Source of the DNA: Dendrophyllia cribrosa
Taxonomy: Eukaryota > Cnidaria > Anthozoa > Scleractinia > Dendrophylliidae
Direction: 5' to 3'
DNA length: 64,000 bases
Assembly (NCBI GenBank): GCA_024195265.1
Contig: JAJLRJ010000002.1
Location: 1,567,388 to 1,631,387 of the forward strand
Shown here: positions 8,901 to 17,800 of the stretch, one piece after another
How positions within the stretch are numbered: position 1 is the first letter of the stretch
How the letters are laid out: each line of letters starts with the position of its first letter
The notes under the pieces: generated by a model
Told to the model about the DNA's origin: nothing
Databases searched by the model: none
Seen by the model: the letters and a program-made list of their open reading frames with translations, nothing else
Made by a program: the position numbers and the translations under genes

Positions 8901-9673
8901 AGATTGGGGTTCTCTAACTCACTGACTCTTATAACAACCACCTTATTGTTCTGCAATCCATAAATGTTGATTGGAAGGTTGTTTTGGCGCTCAACCTTGG
9001 ATATCTGGCTCAATGGTGTTGGAAAATCGATTCCAGTGAAGTCTAGGCCATCATCAGTGGGATAACTGCCGGTTCTGTTTGTGTTAACATTTACAGGGAA
9101 CAATGCTGATCGCAGTGCCCAGCGGAGACACTGGTTATCTCTGTTCTTCACATTGATGATAGCCTGCTTTGGTCTGAGTTTTGATGGGGTTGGGATAAAT
9201 GTGCCACCTCGTAGTGGTTGATACATCCCGAACTCAAGGTAAACAGTTTTGATTTTATCAATCACCCAGCCAGAACCCATCTGCTGCCATCTGGCAATCT
9301 CTTCCTTAAAACCATTGACAATGCCTTCCAGGATGCCCTCCTCTCGCAGCTTATAGAGATGTGTTACAATCAGTGGGTTAACGTTCCAAAAGAAGTGATC
9401 AATTTCTCGATTGTCATTGCCTTCCATTGAAAAGTGAACATCGAATGACAAAGTTACCTTCACTCCACCAAGCTCTGTAACTTCGCGTGCTATTGTCTGG
9501 ATAATAGCCGCCCTATTAGCTATGAAAAATGAATTGAGGTCCTTGATTTGGTCATCGTCAGGGACGTTCATCTTGTAGCCATGCAACCAATCACCGAAGT
9601 AGTCTTGGTTCCTTGGGTTAAAGTCAAGACCTTGGGCCGCCATGTTCATAGCGATCTGCTGTGCCATTGCCAT
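5939..9673 (-). CDS. Protein-primed family B DNA polymerase of the Polinton-like element, 1244 aa
   Basis: From the chosen start the order is: an N-terminal region with a DNQCLRWA segment; a C2H2-like finger (CDRC with a later H and C, about residue 300); exonuclease motifs YADFES (about 353), HNLKGYDAH and YLETDVLLLADVF; an embedded Cys-rich HNH/endonuclease VII-like stretch (CHICDKS; CLFCGES; DHCHITGKYRG); and polymerase motifs MSLDANNLYGWAM, NSVFGKTMEN and YTDTDSLLL (about 1084). These mark a protein-primed replicative polymerase. The start at 9673 is chosen because the element's TATATAC motif lies 8 bases upstream on the minus strand. The frame is open for 58 more codons, to 9847, but that extension reads through the motif and into the palindrome. 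All catalytic residues are present and the frame is intact. Confidence 0.93.
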   Translation of the reverse strand: MAMAQQIAMNMAAQGLDFNPRNQDYFGDWLHGYKMNVPDDDQIKDLNSFFIANRAAIIQTIAREVTELGGVKVTLSFDVHFSMEGNDNREIDHFFWNVNPLIVTHLYKLREEGILEGIVNGFKEEIARWQQMGSGWVIDKIKTVYLEFGMYQPLRGGTFIPTPSKLRPKQAIINVKNRDNQCLRWALRSALFPVNVNTNRTGSYPTDDGLDFTGIDFPTPLSQISKVERQNNLPINIYGLQNNKVVVIRVSELENPNLRRINLMMLTDTHTSHYCYIKSMSRLLHSEFNVGRRMHHCDRCLQAFSSERVLTDHLFYCRGVKGRPMRTEMPKEGENFLNFENFQNQMKKPWVIYADFESIVEKVHGCIPDPQQSSTTATSVHKPCGFCMLAVRSDGETKGPYLYRGEDAVPVFLDSLQQLEGAIRDELQHKVPLSMTRADWAEFNRATDCHICDKSLTKNNHRDVIEAYDPNTGEYVGLVHRHTNKCYQKTFKTYIQDDDGKLEEFPFVGPRNKRQATTGNLFEQVDCLFCGESLIQDSVRDAVKDHCHITGKYRGAAHSACNINYFRTSPKTEIIPVIFHNLKGYDAHHIMSGIADVHSDLKCIPNNMEKYISFSLDKLRFIDSLQFMQSSLSALVEANKPESFAITASHEKNQAKRNLLLQKGIYPYEYMDSWTRFEEISLPPKDAFYSELKKEGISDKEYAHAQKVWEVFGCKTLGDYHDLYLETDVLLLADVFENFRKTCLQHYKLDPAHYYTSPGLSWDALLRYTKINLELLTDVNMHLFVEGGLRGGISMESRRHCKANNPYLRDHNPNEESSYIMSLDANNLYGWAMSQPLPVGNFAWCPVFPTQHQIRRWRPNRKIGYILEVDLEYPEELHDGHNAYPLAPERQVVPKEWMSPYQKALAEGQPEDKTQKLLLTLNNKSRYVLHYRNLQQYLDLGMKLTKIHKMLKFEQRAWMEPYISLNTELRKKATSDFEKNFFKLMNNSVFGKTMENLRNRIDMKLVRSHEQDKIRKLIASPLFSRATVLGPKLAGFQMHREKIKFNRPVYTGMCILDLSKTLMYDFYYNHLKLKYGPRVDLLYTDTDSLLLEIKTDDVYKDMENLLDELYDTSDYPKGHPLHSQLNKKVIGKMKDECAGKPISEAVCLRSKMYSILLDDDKNIKKAKGTTKVVTKKEITHQNYKEALFDRRTFKHGMDRLRSKGHQIFGEHITKTTLSPFDSKRWIKDDGIHTLAYGHKDIGGN

Positions 9674-9681
9674 GTGGGTGG

Positions 9682-9688
9682 GTATATA
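9682..9688 (-). promoter_or_regulatory. TATATAC motif of the polymerase gene
   Basis: On the minus strand TATATAC lies 8 bases before the ATG at 9673. It lies inside the longer open frame and decides the start. Confidence 0.6.
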
Positions 9689-9774
9689 CAGGGGGTTGGA
9701 TTTCTCCAATTGGTAATACCTCCCTGGGGTGGTGATCTCGTACCGAAGCAGCATATATAAACAGACTAGAGAAG

Positions 9775-9938
9775 AGTAGTATAGGGCGTTGGTGCATTCG
9801 GGATCACCCAAAATAAGCCCCCAAAGGCCCGAGTTACGGCTTCCCATGAGGAATGAAAATGACTCGTGGGAAGCCGTAACTCGGGCCTTTGGGGGCTTAT
9901 TTTGGGCGATCCCGAATCACCAACGCCGTATACTACTT
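9775..9938. repeat. Near-perfect palindrome joining the polymerase end to the Rep fragment
   Basis: Arms of about 76 bases (9775-9850 and 9863-9938) are inverted copies with only a few mismatches, separated by 12 bases. Each arm read outwards encodes the same SRNSGLWGLILGDPE peptide, at the 5' end of the extended polymerase frame on one side and of the Rep-like frame on the other. Because the right arm continues smoothly into Rep-like coding sequence, it is probably the original and the left arm the copied, inverted version. The hairpin may mark the right boundary of the Polinton-like element or a fold-back rearrangement. Confidence 0.85.
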
Positions 9939-11017
9939 GGTTGCAAGTGCGAAATTACCTTGACGAAACACATGGCATCCAAGTTAATTTTAGCGAGAAC
10001 CACAGCGGTTACTACAGCGCTTACCGCTATGTTACAAAGGAAGACAAGGAGGCGGTACATTCACCGAATCACCCGGATTTACAAGAACCTCCACAGACAG
10101 ACAGAGCTATCACAGGAAAGAAAAGAAAGGCCAAAGAAAGAGGTAGTGGTCGCACCAAAAAGAGTCGCAAACAGAAGCGTCTTAGCGTGTATGATGTTAC
10201 ACAGTTAATTAAAGGTAAACAAATAACTATCAGGTTACAATTGGTTTGTCTTGCTGTTCAGCAAGAGAGGGAAGGCAAAACTTCACTTGTTGAATTCATA
10301 GCTAACAGAGGTACTAGGGTGGTCGATGAGGCGTTAGCTCTAGCCAAAGAGTTTTCTGTCGCCGAGGAGAAAAATGAGCGGTCAAAGAAGACGCGACTTC
10401 AGCTGCTAGACGAAAAACGAGATGACGAATGCTGCGAAGGTTGCCAAGGTAACTGGTTTACAGCCGCAATCCGGCTTATAGAAAGACATGGGATTGGAGT
10501 TTCCGCTTTTTGTGAAGCAATTTACATAGCATTATCCGAGGGGAGGGGAAAATATAGAAACGTTTACATTCATGGGCCGTGCAATACTGGAAAGACTTTT
10601 ATCTTGTCGCCTCTCAAGAAAGTTTACAATGCATTTTGTAACCCAGCGACAGGCTCATTTGCATGGGTCGGAGCAGAGGAGTCCAAAATTATTTTGCTTA
10701 ATGATTTTCGATGGAATCCTGCCATCATTGCCTGGGCAGACTTTCTTCAAGCATTAGAGGGAGACATTGTTCATTTGCCAGCCCCGAAAAATTTTTGTAA
10801 GCAGGACATCGAGTTTACTAAAGACACACCATTCTTTGCAACCTCCGATGCTCCTCTTATTTTGATTAAAGGTTCATCCATCGATACTGCCAATACAGAA
10901 ATGATGAATGTGCGCTGGCGGTTTTTTCATTTTTGGAAGCCTATTCCTCCAATTGAACAGCAAAATATTCCTCCATGTGGCCATTGTTTTGCCAAGCTTA
11001 TCTTAGAACACAAGTGA
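9863..11017 (+). pseudogene. 5'-truncated Rep-like protein, HUH tyrosine motif plus SF3 helicase
   Basis: The open frame of about 384 codons has no ATG near its start: it follows a TGA at 9860-9862 and begins inside the palindrome. The N-terminal part contains YYSAYRYVTKED, resembling the catalytic Tyr/Lys motif of HUH replication endonucleases; the upstream HUH residues are missing. After a basic linker comes an SF3 helicase core with Walker A GPCNTGKT (about 237-244), Walker B KIILLNDF (about 274-281) and motif C-like FFATSDAP. This architecture is that of parvovirus- and CRESS-like Rep proteins and of related cnidarian genomic repeats. The truncated N-terminus suggests a relic, although the rest is open. 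Confidence 0.7.
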
Positions 11018-11729
11018 TAAGTATTTGTTGCATTCAGTTTATTTGCGTAAATGGATATCTTTGTTGTGAGTGCCGCCGTGACATAGATTGAACACTACAG
11101 CGGGTCACAGTTCTCACTTGCATTTTGTGATTATTGAGCCTTTTAATAGGCAATAATTGTAATCAAACTACGCATATCAATTTGAAATAGTACGCTTTAA
11201 TGCTTAATAACTTTATGAAGCTAAACCGTAGAGGCTTTCCACCTTTTTGAACAGTTCTCACCACAGTTGCGTTACTATAAATAAACTTCTTACTCTTATT
11301 TCAATATTTGAGGTGAGAACTGTTCAAAAAAGGCCGTAAAGGCCAACAAAGATAAAAATATTATAAAAGTTAGTTTACATATTCAAATTAGTTCTTAAAA
11401 GTGCTATAAGCAGTTCACCACACATGTAAGATTGACGAAAATTACTCTAAAAACATCCCAAGAAATGTTGTAAGCGTGCCGTGAGAATTGTATGGATGTC
11501 AGTGCAAGAGACTTCCGGTTCCACTTTGGAGTCTATTTGTCTTAATTTGAATTGATTACTTTTCTTGTTAAAAGCAACAGGTTCTTATACAACTATTATT
11601 TCATTTACAAGTAAATATGTGAAATAGTTTATATTAATTCATTTGTAGTATGTCAAGTGTCTATTATATCAAGGCTAAGATTACATTTATTTGAACACAG
11701 GTGTTAAGCAATGAATATTTGGGTTGCAA
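11018..11729. other. AT-rich spacer with a short inverted repeat
   Basis: No coding signal is seen. An inverted repeat lies at about 11247-11267 and 11312-11330 (tttttgaacagttctcacc and its complement, about 45 bases apart). A partial echo, cagttctcac, lies near 11108. It could be an end of the Rep element or of the neighbouring Tc1 element; neither is proven. Confidence 0.5.
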
Positions 11730-12827
11730 TTAATATTTTGTTCTATAACCATTTCCTTTTATAACAGCATGAATTCTGTCCCACATACTCTCGATAGTGC
11801 GGTTTATAATATCAATACTTAAACTTTCCATTGCACGAAATACTCTTGCTTTAAAGTCATCAAAAGACTCATAACTTATTTCATTGGAAATTGCTTCGTT
11901 TTCCAGCAAACTCTTAAGAAAGTTGAACACTGATTCAATAGGCGTAAGGTCTGGCGATCTCGACGGTATTCTGTGGAATTGAGCTTCTATTTTTTCTAGA
12001 GCATTTAAAGAAGCATTACTTGTCTGACTTGGATCATTATCCATAATGAAAATTCTTTGTCCATTTCTCTTTGGCCCGCAACGAGCAAAGCAAGCATTAA
12101 AATGTTCACTTATGAATTTGGCAAAAAACGCCGCATTCATTTTCTCGTAAGACTCCTTTAACACAACACCTTTCCCATATGCGATTGCTGCAATAACATG
12201 AACTCTTCGTCCACCAGGTAGTTCTTTCGATCCTTTCGCCGTTATTTTGAGGCCCTCTCCTCTTTTTCTCCACACTCTTGCCTTTTGCGACATAGCAGCG
12301 CTCATAGGATTTGTCTTATGTATGAATGATACGCCGTCCAAATAAAATGCCACGTCATCAGTCCAAAATCTAGGATTCATCGTTCGTTCTCTTCTCATTT
12401 TCCTTGCATATTGAACACGAGCTTTTCGATCCTTTTCTGTGACCAATCCTTTTTTTCGCGCTTGCAGAAAAAAATATCCCTGTTCATTCAGACGGCGTGA
12501 AAATGTCCTCTCACTTGCCATAGACAAATTTAATCCACTTTCCTGTACTATTTTTTTAACACTGAGGTTAACGTTCACATTTCTCAGTCTTTTTAATGTT
12601 CTTATCATGACACGCATATCTCTATCGTTTCCCTTTCGTGGTCTTCCTCTCCTATTAACTGTATTTTTCCTGTTCGTAGCTAAACCACCACATAATCTTT
12701 GCGCCGCCGATTTCGATAATCCACATTTGCTCGCTATTTCTCGAAAGGACCATTTGCATTTTTCACGTAAATGTAAAGCCATCGCTCTCTTTTCAATTGA
12801 AATAATCCCATTTTTAACCATAATCAA
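11730..12827 (-). CDS. Tc1/mariner-type DD34E transposase, 365 aa
   Basis: An N-terminal helix-turn-helix (WSFREIASKCGLSKSAAQRL, about residues 26-45) is followed by a GRPRKG basic motif. The DDE catalytic core has Asp164 in FYLDGVSF, Asp263 in IMDNDPSQTS and Glu298 in SPDLTPIESVFNFLK, with 34 residues between the last two. It would cut and paste a transposon by binding terminal inverted repeats. The frame is full length with no internal stop, so the copy may be young. I could not find convincing flanking inverted repeats or a TA duplication by eye. Confidence 0.85.
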   Translation of the reverse strand: MIMVKNGIISIEKRAMALHLREKCKWSFREIASKCGLSKSAAQRLCGGLATNRKNTVNRRGRPRKGNDRDMRVMIRTLKRLRNVNVNLSVKKIVQESGLNLSMASERTFSRRLNEQGYFFLQARKKGLVTEKDRKARVQYARKMRRERTMNPRFWTDDVAFYLDGVSFIHKTNPMSAAMSQKARVWRKRGEGLKITAKGSKELPGGRRVHVIAAIAYGKGVVLKESYEKMNAAFFAKFISEHFNACFARCGPKRNGQRIFIMDNDPSQTSNASLNALEKIEAQFHRIPSRSPDLTPIESVFNFLKSLLENEAISNEISYESFDDFKARVFRAMESLSIDIINRTIESMWDRIHAVIKGNGYRTKY

Positions 12828-13690
12828 CTTCTTTTAATTTGGAATATCCTGTAAAAAAATAAATAGCATTGCCGAAAAACGGTCCATCGAATACAGAGAG
12901 TAACAATGGGACTTAGAACACAGCGCGCGCACCATATGTTTTCTAACTGAGGGGTAAACGGCACCTCTAAAACAGAACTTTATGAAAATCATGTCATTGG
13001 GTTGCATTTAGTCTTTCTTTAAAACTACACAACGAATACTAGTATAAATAGTACTTTATTTTATCATTTAAATGATTGTAGACAAAAATGCATCATCAGA
13101 CAATCTTCGACAATATTTTTGGGACACTCTTACCTTTTCTTAACCGTCAAAAGAAATTCTTACTAAATCCCCCCTCCCTCCCCCATCACAAGGTTGATTT
13201 CGGCGCTTAAAACAAGTTTCCGCCAAACAACATTGTCCGAGGGGGGGAGGGGATCGTTTCTACTAACCCTGTGACCGAAATGTTTTATAATTCTTGAAGA
13301 AATATTTAAGAGGGCGCTTTTTTGAAGTGTCCCAAAGACTTTTGTCGATGATTGTAGATGCGATTTTAGTGGGATTTGGGTGCGATTTGTTGAGTGATGT
13401 CGCAGTGGTTTCGAGCACATTGAAGACTTGATGCAACTTGGCAGCGATTCGTAGGAAATCACATCAAATTTCACATGCAAATCGCCAGGAATAGCTGCTA
13501 GTTTACACTTGCCACAAGTTGCAATGGAGGGCACGACATAAAAAACGCATCACAATCGCATGTGTAACTGGCCTTTACATTGTAGGTACATGAAAAAACC
13601 TCAAGTGAAAATATAGTTAACCACACTAGATTGGGCAATATGGTAACACAACATTGTGTCCTCAGCAAAATATTGAGAAAACAACGCTAT
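12828..13690. other. Non-coding stretch with C- and G-rich inverted tracts
   Basis: No gene is seen. A C-rich run near 13170-13185 and a G-rich run near 13240-13252 face each other across about 60 bases. This resembles the inverted C/G tracts inside the 266-bp MITE at 36713, and suggests decayed repeats. Confidence 0.4.
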
Positions 13691-13889
13691 AATGGCCCTT
13701 ATTGTAGATGAATACGCCACGCCAACATATCAGCGGTTTCTCGCTTTCTTGACCCTATAGTCTGGTTTTGATGTTTACGCTCATCGTCGTCAGAGGTTCT
13801 TGTAAACATCAAAACGAGACTATAGGGTCAAGAAAGCGAGAAACCGCTGATATGTTGGCGTGGCGTACTCATCTACGATAAGGGCCATT
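13691..13889. repeat. Fold-back MITE with 88-base arms
   Basis: The arms 13691-13778 and 13802-13889 are near-perfect inverted copies with a 23-base loop. They begin aatggccctt and end agggccatt. The element has no coding content. Confidence 0.8.
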
Positions 13890-14662
13890 GACCAATTTCT
13901 CGTCAGCCTCATATCTCACATGGCCTAGTGTTTGTACTTACTTGTATTTGTTTAACCAGTACAACTGGTTAAATAAATCAAATGAGCACACGCTACATCA
14001 TTGACTGGGTAACGACTCAAATAAGTTGTTGAGGTGTCTCTCTTATGAGAAACGTAGTGTGGTGATATGTACATTTTACAAGCTCTGTAGATGTTACAAA
14101 GTGTGTTAGATGCAAAAAAAAAAAAATAGAACATTAAATCAAAGAACACCATCAGCAGTTTAAGCCAGTAATGACAATGAGAAAAAGAAAGTTGAATTGT
14201 GTAACATTTTCAAACATGTTCTATTTCAAGACGCCATCTAAAATTCAATAACTAGTCTCTTTCTGTGAACAATAATTAAAATACTATGTAGATAGCTTTA
14301 TTTCACGAATACATAATGTATACAGCTATTTCAATAAACATTGTCTGAAGAATGTACATTGGTGCAGAAAATATTTCAAAATACTCTTTGCAGGACAATA
14401 TGCTGGCGCCAAGCAGTGATGACGTTTAAGCATACCTTGTTGTGACCGACACGCCAGGTGATACGGATTTAGGTAAAATGAGCTGGACCCACAATTGGAA
14501 ATTTTATTGAAATAGCTGTATAAATCTCATAAATGTGAACAAACCAGAGCATGGCTGTGACATATAACAGCCAAAGCAAATGTTATAACAGAGCCAGAAC
14601 ATGTGTTATGTCACTCTTATAAACCAATCAGGAGGTTTTTTTATATTGTAACAAATACATAC
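13890..14662. other. No recognised exon; region downstream of the LRR cap exon
   Basis: This AT-rich sequence contains no recognisable transmembrane or other coding exon of the LRR gene. It may hold 3' UTR or intron. Confidence 0.35.
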
Positions 14663-14844
14663 AGCATGTAAAATCTTGAACGGGTTGAAGTTCATACGAT
14701 CCTCCTGGGTAAAACTCTACTAGAGCAACTCGTGGAGGGGAGGCACATACAGCAGCTCTGCCTGACGACAGAGCATCGATAACAGACACCAGGGAATTGT
14801 ACACATTGCAGTCACAAGCGAGCACATTGGTGCCACCGAAGTCC
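14663..14844 (-). CDS. LRR C-terminal cap (LRRCT) exon
   Basis: The exon is entered in phase 2 from an AG acceptor (14845-14846). It encodes FGGTNVLACDCNVYNSLV, then AAVCASPPRV and ending FTC. This is the cysteine pattern of an LRR C-terminal cap (CDC, C, PP, C). A GTATGT donor at 14657-14662 would end the exon in phase 1 after the last cap cysteine, implying further 3' exons. If it is not used, the frame stops at 14628. No downstream exon is recognised. Confidence 0.8.
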
Positions 14845-17800
14845 CTGTAAGATGAAACAAACCAATAATTGAGTGTCAGTATCTCTTTGATGTAAATTAA
14901 ATGTCTTGATTACAACCGAGCTTGATCTTGACAAATCTAGTCAGGATAACAGAATTAATGTAAATGCAATGAAAATGTGAGGTTTGTTGCAGGTGGCTAA
15001 AAGTGACGAAGTAAGAATACCGCACAACTGTGCTTCCGTACTGAAAACTATTAAAAACTACTAAATAGGGCAATATGGTCACATTGGTTAGCTGACATTA
15101 CCCCTAGATCTATCAGAAAATAGTGAGCCCAAGTATTAGCAGTCATGGACAGCTGTTTTGGCTTTGTTAGGCCTCTTCAAAATAGCATATCTAACACTAA
15201 GGTACATGTGCAGCTATTTATTCTGGTCCCAAGTATTAGCAGCCATGGATAGCTGTTTCGGCCTTGTTAGGCCTCATCAGCAGCTGCAATGCTGATGAGG
15301 CCTTTTTAACCCGTGAATATGCGCATGCGTAATGAACGGGTTATCGGTAACAAAGACAGATATGAAAATGAGTCACTCACTCGCTCACTCACTCCTTCCA
15401 TCAGCTGTAAACTTTGTGACGTAATGTTTGTTACGAATGCATTTTGTAACAAGAATAACGTGAATCCAGCGATAACAATAACTAAATTGCTGTAAACGAA
15501 TATAAATAACAAGGGTAGGGAGAGGGTGGGGGAGGATAAGTGAGGTGAGGGGGGTGCACAGAAAGGATGTGGGTGGGGAGGGAAATTTATTTGGCTAAAT
15601 AAACCAGTTCAAAATTGGTTCGAGTCTCGCCGTCCTTTTTTTTTCTCTTTTTTTTCTTTCTTCTTCAGACTGAACATTATGAAAGTGATGTACCGTATTT
15701 TTCTTTTTGCGTTTGTCAAAAATCCTTACGTTTAGTTTAAAAAAATATTGAACCGTGTCAGTGTGAAAACACAAGCTTACCGCAATATTGCGTTACGCGT
15801 TAGCATTTCTTATTCACGGGTTGGCTCTTAGGAGCCTTTGATTCCTTTTTCATTTTTGAGCCCACGATATGTAATGGTCACCTGCCTTACCCATGGGGAC
15901 AGTGTTCGAGGGAGGGGACATGTTATCAGTTAACAAACAGAAATAGGAACTCTACAACACACACACACACACACATGTTATCAGTTAACAAACAGAAATA
16001 GGAACTATACAACACACACACACATGTTATCAGTTAACAAACAGAAATAGGAACTCTACAACACACACACATGTTATCAGTTAACAAACACAAATGGGAA
16101 CTCTACAACAAACACACATGTTATCAGTTAACAAACAGAAATAGGAACTCTACAACACACACACATGTTATCAGTTAACAAACAGAAATAGGAACTATAC
16201 AACACACACACACGTTATCAGTTAACAAACAGAAATAGCAACTCTACAACACACATGTTATCAGTTAACAAACAGATATAGGAACTCTACAACACACACA
16301 TGTTATCAGTTAACAAACAGAAATAGGAACTCTACAACAAACACACACATGTTATCAGTTAACAAACAGAAATAGGAACTCTACAACACACACATGTTAT
16401 CAGTTAACAAACAGAAATAGGAACTCTACAACACACACATGTTATCAGTTAACAAACAGAAATAGGAACTATACAACACACACACACGTTATCAGTTAAC
16501 AAACAGAAATAGGAACTCTACAACACACACATGTTATCAGTTAACAAACAGAAATAGGAACTCTACAACACACACATGTTATCAGTTAACAAACAGAAAT
16601 AGGAACTCTACAACACACACATGTTATCAGTTAACAAACAGAAATAGGAACTCTACAACACACACATGTTATCAGTTAACAAACAGAAATAGGAACTCTA
16701 CAACACACACATGTTATCAGTGCTACTTACAGGTTATTCAGGTTTGCGAGACCGCCAAAACAATCTTGACCAATGTTGTCTATCTTGTTATCCCTCAGAT
16801 TACTAAACAAATGAAGCAGATGACACTTGGTTAATTTAACTGACTTGGCTGTGATAAAATAAATTAGCTTGGTAAAGCAAAAAAAAAAGGGACTATAACG
16901 TCCAGGATAGTTATTTTTAGCTTTTAATTGCCACTCATGTGACATTAAAAATCCAGAGCCATCTGACAATTTAGAATACAAAATGAAGAAGCAAGGCCGA
17001 GAAATGATATTATTGCAGACACCAAGTTTTGGTTGACATTTGTTGAACTGACTTTGAGCTAAAGTCCCTCGAGTGGAATAGACTACACATATGTTGTGGT
17101 TCAAATTTTTCTTTTTCAAATTAGTTTATTTTTGTTTTCTCAGATTTTGATAAAAAATCTTGGACAAAGGAAAATGAAACTGGTTTGAAAAAAGAAAAAT
17201 TTGAACCACAACAATTTTACGAAAAACAAGCTGCTTAATAAAAGTTTCCGCTTTATCCAGCCTCTTTTTGTGTTCTGTAAATTGTTCATATGTCTCAGTA
17301 CAAGTTGTGTGACTGCATTTTAAACACATTTTCTAGCCTTAGCCAAACACTTGCATGTGCAAAAGCAAAACAAAATACTTACAGAGTATTCAGTGTTGTT
17401 AAAGACGGAAACGTTGGCAGGAAAACAATCTTGTTACTTTGTAAAGAGCTAAAGAAAAGAAAACAGTTCCTAAATGAGCATAATGCTAAATGAAGAATAA
17501 AGTTAAATGGTAAATTAAATCAAACGGCCTTGTGACAGTTAAACCTAGTGACATATGGTCATGAGTGAAATAAAATTGAATTGAAATTGAATTGAGTGAT
17601 GTACTACAGAAGCCATCAAGGCAAAGTGTTCATGTCTATCAGTTCCAATAATGAATCACATAATCACAGTTTTTTAGTTTTGGGGTCTTACTGCACCTTT
17701 CAATAAAACTCTGAAGTTCTAAGTTCAACGAAGGTTTACGTTTTATGATGCCGTCAATTATAATTTTGGCGACAAACATTGCACCTCTGAAAACAGAAAC

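Larger units (their letters stand above)
1..9775. mobile_element. Endogenous Polinton/Maverick (adintovirus-like) element, right-hand part
   Basis: The block encodes a double jelly-roll type capsid relic, packaging ATPase, rve integrase and protein-primed DNA polymerase B. This combination defines Polintons/Mavericks and the related adintoviruses. Genes are packed tightly and share a TATATAC start-proximal motif. The left end lies outside the window. The right end is probably close to the palindrome at 9775-9938, about 100 bases upstream of the polymerase start. I could not see a terminal inverted repeat with its partner, nor a target duplication, so the exact boundary is inferred. The capsid gene is broken, so this copy is an endogenous relic even though the ATPase core, integrase and polymerase frames remain open. 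Confidence 0.85.

Noticed and set aside
9789..10208. 139-codon plus-strand frame overlapping the Rep region
   Set aside because: It is a shadow of the Rep frame and of the palindrome; the SF3 and tyrosine motifs lie in the other frame.
13163..13534. 123-codon minus-strand frame
   Set aside because: It starts in unique AT-rich DNA and ends in C/G tracts of a decayed repeat, with no family resemblance.
15955..16720. Regularly spaced repeats resembling a CRISPR array
   Set aside because: The spacing sequence is itself a (CA)n tract, units are contiguous, and the setting is a eukaryotic intron. It is a minisatellite.
17688..17793. Candidate additional LRR exon with a GTAAGA donor
   Set aside because: In phase 2 it contains a stop codon, and no LxxNxI core is present in any frame.
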